This document shows positions 31,501-40,014 of a DNA stretch of 42,378 nucleotides, one piece after another. The notes below the pieces were generated by a model. It did no database searches. It had not been told where the DNA came from and saw only the letters and a list, made by a program, of their open reading frames with translations. The stretch spans positions 1 to 42,378 of the forward strand of contig CAZVYG010000041.1 of NCBI GenBank assembly GCA_964631605.1. Direction: 5' to 3'. The stretch comes from JARKQH01 sp964631605 (GTDB lineage: Bacteria; Verrucomicrobiota; Verrucomicrobiia; Limisphaerales; UBA8199). The translations under genes and the position numbers were made by a program. How positions within the stretch are numbered: position 1 is the stretch's first letter; each line of letters starts with the position of its first letter.

Positions 31501-33322
31501 CTTGAGCACCCCTTGGGTTGCTTCGCGCCGCTGCCGCCTCGGCGAGGGGGGCCGCCCGGCGTGCGGGTGAACGGCCCGGGCCACCGGAACCTTCTCGCCC
31601 CGCCGGGAGGGACACCGAAACCGTGGTGCCCCGGCCGGGGCGGGATTGGAGGCGCACCTGGCCGTGATGCGCCTCGATAATTCTCTTGACAATAGCCAGT
31701 CCCAGGCCGGTCCCCTTGGCCTTGGTGCTGGCCAGGCTGGCCGTGAAGGCCCGGCGGCATTGCTCGGGGGTCATCCCCACGCCGGTATCCTGGAACTCGA
31801 TGACCACCCTTCTGCCATCCCGCGCTTTGGCAGGCGCGGTCAGACGGGTTGTGACGGTCAGGACGCCGCCCTCCGTCATGGCCTGGGTGGCGTTGAGCAT
31901 CAGATTCAGGAAAGCCTGCGCAAGCTGCGCGGCGTCCCCCGGGATGGGGGGCAGCGCGGGCTCGAGCCGGCGTTCGAGGCGGATGTTCTGCTGCTGCAAC
32001 TTGTGCCGGACCAGAAGGCCCAATTCCTCGATCAATTGGTTCAGGTCCACTGGCGCGAAGGCGGGCTCCGCCGTCCGGGCGAAATCCAATATCTGCTCGA
32101 CGATCCGGTTCAAGTGCTCGATTTTCTTCCCGATGATCTGGACATCGCGCGCGCGCGGGTCGCCTTCGCCGAAGCGCAAATCGAGCGAGTGATACAACAT
32201 TTTGATCACCGTCAGCGGGTTGCGGATCTCGTGGGCAACCTCGGCGGCCAACAACCCGAGCGCGGAGAGTTTTTCGTGCTGGCGCAGTTGTTCCTCGACC
32301 TCGACGACCCGCTCGTAAAGCCGGGCCTTCTGGATGGCGATGCCGGACAGCTCGGCCAGCGCGGACAGGATTTGGATTTCCTCGTTCGAAAAGGTGTAGG
32401 GCTGGTCGGTGTAAACACTGAGCGCGCCGAGGGCTTCGTTTTCAAACGTGAGCGGCACGCTCAGCAGGGAAACCAGACCCTCCCGCCGGGCGACCTCGAC
32501 ATTCTGATAGCGGCTCGAGGTCTGGACATTCTCAATCTGGATCGGTTTCCGGCGGCGCACCACAATCCCCAGCAGGCTTTCGGCCACGCTCAACCGCGGC
32601 TTGCGCCGGTAGTCTTCACCCGCCCCAAAGCTGGCGCGCAAATCGAGCCACTCGCGGGACTCGTCCAGCAGCATCAGGGAACAGAGTCGCGCGCGCACCA
32701 GCCGGCAGGCCTCCCGGGTGATGACTTGCAGCGCCTCATCCAGGCCCAGCGCCGAGTTGATCGCGCGGCTTACGGCGCCCAGCGATTCGAACAGGCGGAC
32801 CTTGAGCCGCAGTTGCTCGTAAAGCCACGTGTGGCGGATGACCTGCGCCGCCTGTGTCGCCAGCGCCTCGAGCAATTCCTGGTCCCCGGCACTGAAAGCC
32901 TCCAGCCGGTCGGCGTCCACGTTGAGCACCCCGCGCACCTCCCCCTCGACCTCGAGCGGCACCGCAAGCTCCGACCGGACCTCGGGCCGCAGCATGACGT
33001 AGCGCGGGTCACTGGCCACATCCCCCACGCGCGCCGCTTTGCCGGTGCGGGCCACCCAGCCGGTGATTCCTTCACCCACACGCAACCGCAACCGCTCCGC
33101 CCGCGGCGGCAGCCCATGCGAGGCGTGGATTTCGAGAAAGCCGGTGTTCGGGTTGACCAGCACCAGCGAGCCGCTGGCGGCGTTCACCAACCCGACCGCC
33201 TCCCGGATAATCAACTCCAGCGCCGGCTGCGGCTCGAGGGTGGAATGGATCACCTGCCCGACACGATACAACCGGCTGAGCCGCTCATACCGGGCCTGAA
33301 GTTCCTGCGCGTCGGCGTTCAT
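31490..33322 (-). CDS. Double-GAF sensor histidine kinase (HisKA)
   Basis: A protein of 610 residues with no transmembrane segment, so cytosolic. Two GAF domains (about 25-165 and 185-335) bind small ligands or respond to redox; the second ends with ALAELSGIAIQKARLYERV. A short coiled coil leads to a HisKA domain with H364 in AHEIRNPL, and then an HATPase with N-box FLNLMLNATQAM and G-boxes DTGVGM and GTGLGLAIVKRI. The C-terminus is a low-complexity Arg/Ala/Gly tail. Its stop overlaps the next kinase gene, and it starts 3 bp before the LptF/G permease stop, so the three form one transcript. No receiver domain is present. Confidence 0.92.
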   Translation of the reverse strand: MNADAQELQARYERLSRLYRVGQVIHSTLEPQPALELIIREAVGLVNAASGSLVLVNPNTGFLEIHASHGLPPRAERLRLRVGEGITGWVARTGKAARVGDVASDPRYVMLRPEVRSELAVPLEVEGEVRGVLNVDADRLEAFSAGDQELLEALATQAAQVIRHTWLYEQLRLKVRLFESLGAVSRAINSALGLDEALQVITREACRLVRARLCSLMLLDESREWLDLRASFGAGEDYRRKPRLSVAESLLGIVVRRRKPIQIENVQTSSRYQNVEVARREGLVSLLSVPLTFENEALGALSVYTDQPYTFSNEEIQILSALAELSGIAIQKARLYERVVEVEEQLRQHEKLSALGLLAAEVAHEIRNPLTVIKMLYHSLDLRFGEGDPRARDVQIIGKKIEHLNRIVEQILDFARTAEPAFAPVDLNQLIEELGLLVRHKLQQQNIRLERRLEPALPPIPGDAAQLAQAFLNLMLNATQAMTEGGVLTVTTRLTAPAKARDGRRVVIEFQDTGVGMTPEQCRRAFTASLASTKAKGTGLGLAIVKRIIEAHHGQVRLQSRPGRGTTVSVSLPAGREGSGGPGRSPARRAAPLAEAAAARSNPRGAQDAG

Positions 33323-33325
33323 CGG

Positions 33326-34450
33326 TCAACGGACCCTGGCGGTGAGCCAGAGGCCCGCCCCGCCAAAGGCGAAGTTTGGCAGCCACCCCGCCAGCCACGG
33401 CGGCAAATGGCCGCCCGTTCCCAGCGCTAGGCAGAGCTGCTGCCACACAAAATAGGCAAAGCAAATCACAATGCTGCTGGCCACGCCGACAAACACGTTG
33501 CGCCGCCCCGACGCCCCCCCGAAGGGAATGGCGATCAGCACCACCACCAGGCAGGTCCAAGGCAGCGCCAGCCGCCCGTGCAGCTTGGTAAACAGCCATG
33601 CCGCGTCGGACTCCGAAGGACTCGGATGCAGCCGCAGGTAGTTCAGGATGGCCGTCACCGGAATGTCGGCCTTGCGCGCCCCGCGTAGCGACAGACCCTG
33701 GACGATCTTTATTTCACTCCGAATCTGCTCCGGCGTTTCGGAAAACTCCGGAAAGGCCATCACGTTGGTCTGCAGCACCGGCACCAGCAATGCGTTGGTC
33801 TGAACCAGCTCGCGGTCCAGTCGAACCTGGGCAAAAACCCATACCCCGTTTGTCCACCAGCCGCGTTCCGCCCGAATCCACAGCCGCGAACCGTCGCGCT
33901 GCGCCCAGAGCACCTGCGGGTTGATCATTTCCCCGCTTTCCACGTTGTAAACCGGGATCTGCCAAAGCCGCCCCTCGCGCGAGTTGGTAAATCCCAACTT
34001 GAGAATCTGGTCCCGGCCGGGCGCCCCCGGCGGACGAGGGACATACCGTTCCTTGATCTGCTCCGCCCGGTCGCTGCTGTCCGGCACCCACACCTCGTTA
34101 AGGGCCAATAGTGCCAGGCTGGACACCAAGCCCACCCCGAAATATGGCAGCGCCAGCCGCCAAATGCTGATTCCGGCCGCGCGAATGGCGGTGATCTCAT
34201 GATGCCGCGCATGATTCGTCAGACTATAGAGCAGCGCCAGCAGCAGCGCCACCGGCAGCACCACCACCACAAACTCCGGCGATTTGACCAGGTAATACTC
34301 CGCGATGTCGCTCAACTGCAACTTCCGCTCCTGCAGACTCCGCAACTCGGCGAACAGGTCCGACGAAACCCAAAAAATAAAAAATCCGCTGAGGCAATAG
34401 CCAAGCGGAATGAGCAATTCGCGCAGCAAATAACGGTCGAGCAGCCGCAT
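33326..34450 (-). CDS. LptF/LptG-family LPS export permease (YjgP/YjgQ)
   Basis: A protein of 374 residues. The N-terminus RLLDRYLLRELLIPLGYCL is followed by transmembrane segments and EFVVVVLPVALLLALLYSL. The coupling-helix region (NHARHHEITAIRAAGISIWR) is typical of the family, a central periplasmic beta-jellyroll covers about residues 125-265, and the C-terminus ends in three transmembrane segments (LPWTCLVVVLIAIPFGG...). The Lpt complex moves lipopolysaccharide from inner to outer membrane. I cannot say whether this is the F or G paralogue, and a second copy is not in the window. It heads the operon with two sensor kinases. Confidence 0.9.
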   Translation of the reverse strand: MRLLDRYLLRELLIPLGYCLSGFFIFWVSSDLFAELRSLQERKLQLSDIAEYYLVKSPEFVVVVLPVALLLALLYSLTNHARHHEITAIRAAGISIWRLALPYFGVGLVSSLALLALNEVWVPDSSDRAEQIKERYVPRPPGAPGRDQILKLGFTNSREGRLWQIPVYNVESGEMINPQVLWAQRDGSRLWIRAERGWWTNGVWVFAQVRLDRELVQTNALLVPVLQTNVMAFPEFSETPEQIRSEIKIVQGLSLRGARKADIPVTAILNYLRLHPSPSESDAAWLFTKLHGRLALPWTCLVVVLIAIPFGGASGRRNVFVGVASSIVICFAYFVWQQLCLALGTGGHLPPWLAGWLPNFAFGGAGLWLTARVR

Positions 34451-34619
34451 TCCAGCGAAGCCTAACGGCCCCCGGCCCGCAGTGCAAGCGAGCCGTGGAG
34501 GCCATCCAGGGCGCCGGCCCGTCCCAAATCGGCGCGGCTCGTCGCACGGCGCCGCCGACGGAAAACCGAGTCACAGGCAATAACTTGACGGTTGCCGGCT
34601 TTCGACGTCTCATGGGGCC

Positions 34620-36257
34620 ATGGACTTGGCCATGCCTATCGCCGCAACGGTCGGTTTGGGCTTCTCGCGGGCGGGATGCTTTTCCCTCCTCGCCGCGGCC
34701 GCGGTGTGCGAAATGGCGGCCACTCGGTTCGATCTCCAGGCAGCCGAACTTTCGGACCACACGACGGCCCTGTTCAGCGGGTCCGGCCCGTGCGCGTTTT
34801 GCCATGACCAGTGGGGCGCGGCGCTCACGGGTCGGAAAGGCAACGATCTTTCGATTAGCAGCGACTGGCGCGGGACCATGATGGCCCACGCGTTTCAGGA
34901 TCCCTTCTGGCGGGCGCGGCTCGAGGCTGAAGTGGAGGAGCACGCGGAGCTGAAGTCTTTTATCGAAGACAAGTGCCAAACCTGCCACGCCCCAATGACA
35001 CGCACGCAGGCGCGTCAGGATGGTGCGGGCCCGCTCGTGTTCGCAGCGGGCCTGGCCGACCCGCTTTCGACGGAAGGGGTGAGCTGCACCCTCTGTCACC
35101 AAGTTCAGGACAGGAGCCTGGGCCGTCCGGAGAGCTTTTCCGGCGGATACCAGATCGGCACCAACCGGCTCATCTTCGGCCCCTACGATGAGGTCGTCGC
35201 GATGCCAATGCGGCGGCATGTGGAATACACGCCGCAGTTTGGCCGGCACACGCAGGAATCCGAGCTTTGCGCCACCTGTCACACCCTCTACACGCCCATC
35301 CTGGACGACACCGGCAAGGTCACCGGACAGTTTCCCGAGCAGACGCCCTATCTTGAGTGGCGCAACAGCATTTATCCCAAACGCGGCCAGACCTGCCAGG
35401 AATGCCACATGACTCGAGTCGAGGAGCCGATCAAGATCAGTGCCCGGCCTCCGTGGCTTGGGCCGCGCAAACCCTTCTGGCGTCATCAGTTCGTCGGTGG
35501 CAACGCGCTAATGCTCTTCCTGCTGGCGCAGGGCGATGGCTCAGGGGCGGCGCTGGCGGAACCTGAACAGTTTGAGCCGCTGATTGCTGCGGCGCGGCAA
35601 CAGCTTCGGCGCGCGGCCAAATTGCGCGTAAAAGCCAGCCGCGAGAAAGACCAGGCCGTGCTTGAGGTGGAGATCGAGAATCTTGCGGGTCACAAGTTCC
35701 CCACCGGCTATCCTTACCGGCGCGCCTGGCTCCATGTTCAAGTTACCGATTCGGGCGGACGCACGATTTTCGAGTCGGGTGGTGTTGACCAGGGCCGAAT
35801 CCGGGGCCTCAAAGCCGGCTATGCGCCGCACTACGACCAAATCACCGAGCCGGACCAGGTGCAAATCTACCAGGCGGTTATGGGCGACGCCCGGGGCGCG
35901 CCAACCTGGTCGCTGCTGCAAGCCAGGTCGTATCTGAAGGACAATCGCCTGCCGCCGCGTGGATTCTCCAACACCGCCGAAAGGGCTTCCGACACGCGCA
36001 TCCGCGGCGAAGCGCAGCGGGATGACAACTTCAACCGGAAAGGCAGCGGCGCCGACCGCGTGACCTATCGGATTAAACTGGACGGAACAACCGGCCCCTT
36101 GCGGACTGAGGTGACGCTCCTGTATCAGGCCATTCCGCCGGAGTCAGTGGAACGTTTGCTGGCGGGGTCCGGCCGTTTCGCCCGCGCCTTTGCAGCGGCC
36201 TATTGCCAGGCGGACAAGTCCCCCGAGACGGTGCAGCGCGTAAAAGTGGATTTGTGA
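34620..36257 (+). CDS. Pentaheme cytochrome c554-like protein
   Basis: A protein of 545 residues with five CxxCH heme-binding motifs (near 58, 119, 156, 217 and 259), so five covalent hemes in the N-terminal half. A hydrophobic N-terminal segment (FSRAGCFSLLAAAAVC) suggests export; it could also be a lipobox. The heme spacing and histidines (HVEYTPQFGRH, CHTLYTPI, CQECHM) resemble cytochrome c554/NrfB-like multiheme families (PF13435). Residues 330-540 are a heme-free beta-rich domain (GHKFPTGYPYRRAW) often found in such proteins. Electron transfer in the periplasm is the likely role; partner and substrate are unknown. A TTGACG lies 30-35 bp upstream. Confidence 0.85.
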   Translation: MDLAMPIAATVGLGFSRAGCFSLLAAAAVCEMAATRFDLQAAELSDHTTALFSGSGPCAFCHDQWGAALTGRKGNDLSISSDWRGTMMAHAFQDPFWRARLEAEVEEHAELKSFIEDKCQTCHAPMTRTQARQDGAGPLVFAAGLADPLSTEGVSCTLCHQVQDRSLGRPESFSGGYQIGTNRLIFGPYDEVVAMPMRRHVEYTPQFGRHTQESELCATCHTLYTPILDDTGKVTGQFPEQTPYLEWRNSIYPKRGQTCQECHMTRVEEPIKISARPPWLGPRKPFWRHQFVGGNALMLFLLAQGDGSGAALAEPEQFEPLIAAARQQLRRAAKLRVKASREKDQAVLEVEIENLAGHKFPTGYPYRRAWLHVQVTDSGGRTIFESGGVDQGRIRGLKAGYAPHYDQITEPDQVQIYQAVMGDARGAPTWSLLQARSYLKDNRLPPRGFSNTAERASDTRIRGEAQRDDNFNRKGSGADRVTYRIKLDGTTGPLRTEVTLLYQAIPPESVERLLAGSGRFARAFAAAYCQADKSPETVQRVKVDL

Positions 36258-36280
36258 GGAGGCGGCGCCTGGGGGCACAC

Positions 36281-36922
36281 CTACACCAACAGCCGCGCGA
36301 TTTCGGGGTAGGTGGCAACGACAAAATCGGCTTGGGCCAGTTCCGCGGCCGGGTGGGTGTTGGTGATGGCGACCACAGTCATGCCGGCGGCGCGGCCGGC
36401 GCTTATGCCCGGTTTGGAATCCTCAATAACCCAGCAGTCGCGCGGGCGCACCCCCAGCAGTTCAGCCGCGCGAAGGAAAATGTCCGGCTCGGGTTTCCCG
36501 CGGGCAACGTCGTTGCAACTGACCGCAACCGGGAAATGGCGGCGGAGGTGGTCCAGGTCCAGCACGGCTTCCACGATGACCCGGTCAGACCCGGAGGCGA
36601 GCGCCAGGCGGTAACGTGCCTCGAGCTGCTCGATCAGTTCCGGCAGCCCGTCGAACAGCGGCTGGTCGCGCTGGAGGATTTCAACCACCCGCAGCGATTT
36701 CATCCGCAACAACTCTTCGGCACTATAGCCGGGCTGGTGCCGCGAAAGGAATTCCTCCCAAAGCTCGCGGTCGGACCGGCCGACATAGTCCTGGAAGTTG
36801 ATGCCGTGGGTCTGGCCGTAGCCGATGCGCTCGACCGTGTCGAGAAACGCGCGTTCATGGCGCGACTCGCTGTCCACGATCACACCATCCATGTCGAAAA
36901 TGACCGCCTGAGGCTTTTGCAT
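36281..36922 (-). CDS. HAD-superfamily hydrolase, beta-phosphoglucomutase-like
   Basis: A cytoplasmic enzyme of 213 residues. Motif I DMDGVIVDSE with nucleophile and acid-base Asp, motif II as LASGS, motif III Lys in RGKPEPDIF, and motif IV VIEDSKPG are all present. The helical cap follows motif I. The subfamily includes beta-phosphoglucomutases and sugar-phosphate phosphatases, and the substrate cannot be fixed. It lies 18 bp after the EVE-domain gene on the same strand, likely one transcript, and converges with the cytochrome gene. Confidence 0.9.
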   Translation of the reverse strand: MQKPQAVIFDMDGVIVDSESRHERAFLDTVERIGYGQTHGINFQDYVGRSDRELWEEFLSRHQPGYSAEELLRMKSLRVVEILQRDQPLFDGLPELIEQLEARYRLALASGSDRVIVEAVLDLDHLRRHFPVAVSCNDVARGKPEPDIFLRAAELLGVRPRDCWVIEDSKPGISAGRAAGMTVVAITNTHPAAELAQADFVVATYPEIARLLV

Positions 36923-36940
36923 GCAACCGGGAAGAGGGAG

Positions 36941-37357
36941 TTAGGCCGCCGACGAGTTTCCAAGTTCGAGGATGCGGTTGAACTGGACCGGGGTTAAGGG
37001 CATCACCGAGAGGCGCGCCTGTTTGACCAGGGGAATATCTTTTAGCAGGGGGTCGGCTTTGATGATGTCAAGCGACAAAGCCTTCGCCAGCGCCCGCACC
37101 GGCGCCAGGTCCACGCAGGACCAGTCCCCTTCCGTCGCCGTCGGGTCGGGATACGCCGTGCGCGTCACCCGGGCCAGCCCGACCACGGCTTTTTCCGACA
37201 CGCTATGGTAGAAGAGGACGCGGTCGCCACGTTTCATGGCGCGCAGGTGGTTGCGGGCCTGAAAGTTGCGCACGCCGGTCCACGCCGTGCCGCCGTCGCG
37301 GACCAATTGGGCCCAGGAGTATTCATCCGGTTCCTGTTTGACCAGCCAATACTGCAT
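36941..37357 (-). CDS. EVE (PUA-like) domain protein
   Basis: A protein of 138 residues from the ATG at 37357, chosen to begin directly with the conserved YWLVKQEPDEYSW. The rest, WTGVRNFQARNHLRAMKRGD and VLFYHSV, matches the EVE family (PF01878), small PUA-like proteins thought to bind modified nucleic-acid bases. The length is typical. Upstream extension to 37426 is unsupported. The molecular role here is unknown. It is followed by the HAD gene. Confidence 0.9.
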   Translation of the reverse strand: MQYWLVKQEPDEYSWAQLVRDGGTAWTGVRNFQARNHLRAMKRGDRVLFYHSVSEKAVVGLARVTRTAYPDPTATEGDWSCVDLAPVRALAKALSLDIIKADPLLKDIPLVKQARLSVMPLTPVQFNRILELGNSSAA

Positions 37358-37449
37358 GGGGCAATGGTGGCGGGGAACGCGCGGCGAGTCACGCGCGTTT
37401 TGGCGGAAAGCTTTGCGCCAGCCCAAAAGCTGTGCTACAGAAACGGTGG

Positions 37450-38292
37450 ATGCAAGACGAGGGTCGTCACCGGGCTGTTTTTGTGGCGAAGCGGCGGGCC
37501 TCAGGACCCGGCGGGGGATTTACGCTCATCGAACTGCTGGTGGTCATCGCGATTATTGTGATCCTGGCCGCCTTGATGTTGCCGGTGCTGTCGCGCTCGA
37601 AGAAGGCGGCCATTGGCACGCACTGCAAGAACAACCTCCGGCAGTTGGGTATTGCCCTGACAATGTATGAGGGCGAATCCAACGGTTACCCCTTTGCCCT
37701 GGACTGGGAGACGCAACGGTTCTGGTACGAGGCCATGGAGCTTTCCTTTGGCAAAAACTGGCAACTGCTGGCCTGTCCCTCCTTCCCCGGCGACAAGGAC
37801 GTCAAGAAAGCGGCGGTGTGGATGGCGCCCGGTTTCTTTTTCTATCGGCCGCCGCAGCCGGGTTACACGGTGAGCGGGGTCAGCTACGGCTACAATGGCT
37901 ATGGTCTGCAATCCACCAAGACGGTGTATGTGGATGAGGGAACTTCACTAAGCATGCTGGGCATGGGCCCCTCCGTGCCAATCGGGAGGATTTACGCGCC
38001 GGTCACCCCCAGCCGCATCCGGTCTCCGGCGAACATGATCGCGATGGCCGACTCGATGTACGCTCCCGTTAATAGCGTTCAAACCTTCAGCTACCTTCTG
38101 GCGGTGGGCGACGGCTCGCGCCTCTCGCCCGACCGCCACAACGGCGGGGCCAACATCGCCTTCGCGGACGGTCACGCCGAGAGCATTCTGAACAGCCGCC
38201 TGGTGGCTGATAATGATACGGCGCGGCGGCGCTGGAACAACGACAACCAGCCCCATCCGGAGATTATTCTGAACCTGGGCGCGGGCAATTAA
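37450..38292 (+). CDS. Type II pseudopilin-like protein with H-X9-DG motif
   Basis: A protein of 280 residues from the ATG at 37450; a GTG at 37432 would add six. A prepilin-type signal GGFTLIELLVVIAIIVILA follows a 22-residue basic leader, so it should be cleaved and methylated by a prepilin peptidase. The C-terminal half contains a sequence with a conserved His, then nine residues, then DG (RHNGGANIAFADGH). This family is greatly expanded in Verrucomicrobia and Planctomycetes, and its exact function is unclear; the pseudopilin helix suggests assembly by a type II secretion or pilus machine. No other pilus gene is in the window. The 3' end overlaps the rsmD end by 4 bp, convergent. Confidence 0.9.
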   Translation: MQDEGRHRAVFVAKRRASGPGGGFTLIELLVVIAIIVILAALMLPVLSRSKKAAIGTHCKNNLRQLGIALTMYEGESNGYPFALDWETQRFWYEAMELSFGKNWQLLACPSFPGDKDVKKAAVWMAPGFFFYRPPQPGYTVSGVSYGYNGYGLQSTKTVYVDEGTSLSMLGMGPSVPIGRIYAPVTPSRIRSPANMIAMADSMYAPVNSVQTFSYLLAVGDGSRLSPDRHNGGANIAFADGHAESILNSRLVADNDTARRRWNNDNQPHPEIILNLGAGN

Positions 38293-38861
38293 CGCGCCAG
38301 CATTCGCATTTGGTTATCGCCGTGCCTCAGCACCTTCTTTTCCATCCAGGGCGGGGGAACAGTCAGCGTGTCGCGGCGCGCGTGGCCCAACACCAGCAGG
38401 CCGCCCGGATGCAACAAACCGGGGAGATGCGGATCATCCAGAAGCTGCTGGGCCAGTGACGTCGAGCGCCGCCCAACATTCTTCTCGCCATACGGAGGGT
38501 CGGCCAGAATCAAATCAAACTGCGAACCGGCCGCGGCCAGTTGGCGAAGGGCGGCAAAAACATCCTGCACCCGAACTTGGTGCGTGGCGGGTCCGAAGCC
38601 GGCCGCGGCGAAATTCTGCTTTAGAACCTCGGCGTAGCGGGGGGAAAGTTCCACGCACACGGCCGATGCCGCGCCGCGGCTGAGGGCTTCCAGACTGAGA
38701 GCGCCGGTGCCCGCGAAAAGTTCAAGCACCCTGGCGCCCACCACTCGCACGCCGAGGCTGTTAAACACCGCCTGCTTCACCCGGTCGGGAGTGGGCCGCA
38801 CTCCCAGCCCTTTCGGGGCCTTGAGAATTCGCCGGGCGGCCTGTCCACCGGTGATCCGCAT
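38289..38861 (-). CDS. rsmD: 16S rRNA (guanine-N2) methyltransferase RsmD
   Basis: A protein of 190 residues from the ATG at 38861. RITGGQAARRILKAP opens it, a SAM-binding motif ELFAGTGALSLEALSRGA follows, and the catalytic motif DPPYGEKN is present, as in the RsmD family, which methylates G966 (E. coli numbering) of 16S rRNA. The length is typical. It lies 7 bp after lpxD on the same strand, so it is probably co-transcribed from the lpxD promoter. A longer frame would start within lpxD and is not supported. Confidence 0.93.
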   Translation of the reverse strand: MRITGGQAARRILKAPKGLGVRPTPDRVKQAVFNSLGVRVVGARVLELFAGTGALSLEALSRGAASAVCVELSPRYAEVLKQNFAAAGFGPATHQVRVQDVFAALRQLAAAGSQFDLILADPPYGEKNVGRRSTSLAQQLLDDPHLPGLLHPGGLLVLGHARRDTLTVPPPWMEKKVLRHGDNQMRMLAR

Positions 38862-38868
38862 GGGAACC

Positions 38869-39882
38869 TCAGCTTGACTGCAACTTCTTTTCGATCTCGG
38901 CAACGCGGCGCAGCAGCTCGGGCAACCGCTGGAGGGCAATCATCTGGCGTTTGGTCTGGCGGTCGGGAGCGGCGGGCGACCCGAGCCACTTTTCGCCGTC
39001 GGGAATGCTGGTCATGACGCCGGACTGGGCGGCAACAGACACGCGGTTGCCGATTTTGAGGTGGCCGGCCAGGCCGACCTGGCCGGCGAGAATGACGTAG
39101 TTGCCCAGCCGGGTGCTGCCGGCAATGCCGACTTGCGAAACCAGCAGGCAGTGGTCTCCGATAGTCACGTTGTGCGCCACCTGCACCAGATTGTCTATCT
39201 TGGTGCCGCGCCCGATGGTGGTCGGGCCCAGCGCGCCGCGGTCAATGGTCACATTGGCGCCGATTTCAACGTCGTCGCGGATAATGACATTGCCAATCTG
39301 CGGCACTTTCCGGTGCATCCCGCCGTCCTGGACGTATCCGAAGCCGTCCGAACCGATCACCGTCCCGGCGTGGATGCGGACGCGGTTGCCAATTTCCGTG
39401 CCGGCATAAAGGGTCACATTGGGGAAAAGGACCACCTCCTCGCCCAGGCGGCAGTTGGCGCCGACGTGGTCGCCCCCATGCAAGGCGCACCGCGGCCCGA
39501 TCACGACCTTCTCGCCGATCACGCAGTGGGGGCCGATGTGGGCCGATGGATCAATCGCGGCCGACGCGGCGACGACCGCTGTCGGATGAATCCCGGCCGG
39601 TAGGACCGGCTCGGGAAAAAACAGGGGCAGGACCTTGGCAAAAGCAATACGGGCGTTGGGCACGCGGATCAGGACCTTGGCGGAGGACGTAAAGGGGCCG
39701 TCAATGATGATCGCCGACGCCGCGCTTTGCTCGGCGCGGTGAAAGTAGTTTTCATTCTCGGCAAAAGTCAGGTCCCCAGGCTGGGCGCGGTCTGCCGGGG
39801 CGAACCCGCGCAGGGGCAGTTGGGGGTCCCCGACGACCTCACCGCCCAGGTGGCGGGCAATTTCAGCAGCGGTAAAAGGCAT
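38869..39882 (-). CDS. lpxD: UDP-3-O-acylglucosamine N-acyltransferase
   Basis: A protein of 337 residues for the third step of lipid A synthesis, adding an acyl chain from acyl-ACP to UDP-3-O-acylglucosamine. The N-terminal uridine-binding domain (TAAEIARHLGGEVVGDP, ADRAQPGDLTF) is followed by a left-handed beta-helix of hexapeptide repeats (IGPHCVIGEKVVIGPRC, GSDGFGY). The catalytic His lies in LVQVAHNVTIGD. The C-terminus has a coiled helix (RVAEIEKKLQ). It confirms a lipid A-bearing outer membrane. A strong promoter sits just upstream. Confidence 0.96.
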   Translation of the reverse strand: MPFTAAEIARHLGGEVVGDPQLPLRGFAPADRAQPGDLTFAENENYFHRAEQSAASAIIIDGPFTSSAKVLIRVPNARIAFAKVLPLFFPEPVLPAGIHPTAVVAASAAIDPSAHIGPHCVIGEKVVIGPRCALHGGDHVGANCRLGEEVVLFPNVTLYAGTEIGNRVRIHAGTVIGSDGFGYVQDGGMHRKVPQIGNVIIRDDVEIGANVTIDRGALGPTTIGRGTKIDNLVQVAHNVTIGDHCLLVSQVGIAGSTRLGNYVILAGQVGLAGHLKIGNRVSVAAQSGVMTSIPDGEKWLGSPAAPDRQTKRQMIALQRLPELLRRVAEIEKKLQSS

Positions 39883-39909
39883 AAGTCATTGACGCAAGCA
39901 ATTTCGGCC

Positions 39910-39937
39910 ACTATAAAGGCGCGGGGTGCTAATTCAA
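39910..39937 (-). promoter_or_regulatory. Predicted sigma70-type promoter of lpxD
   Basis: On the minus strand, TTGAAT (39932-39937) and TATAGT (39910-39915) lie 16 bp apart and are followed by GG. The -10 ends 28 bp before the lpxD ATG. It matches the speA promoter in both boxes and spacing. Confidence 0.5.
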
Positions 39938-40001
39938 CCCCTTTGATATGCCGGATGGCAGGCAGCAAAAAGAAATAAAACGATCAACAAATACCCAGAA
40001 C

Positions 40002-40007
40002 AGGAGA
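40002..40007 (+). promoter_or_regulatory. Ribosome binding site of the oxidoreductase gene
   Basis: AGGAGA lies 7 nt before the ATG at 40015. It is one of the clearest Shine-Dalgarno sequences in the window and fixes this start. Confidence 0.75.
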
Positions 40008-40014
40008 ATTCACT

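Noticed and set aside
31646..33430. Plus-strand open frame of 594 codons opposite the GAF kinase
   Set aside because: Antisense shadow; the kinase frame has all conserved boxes.
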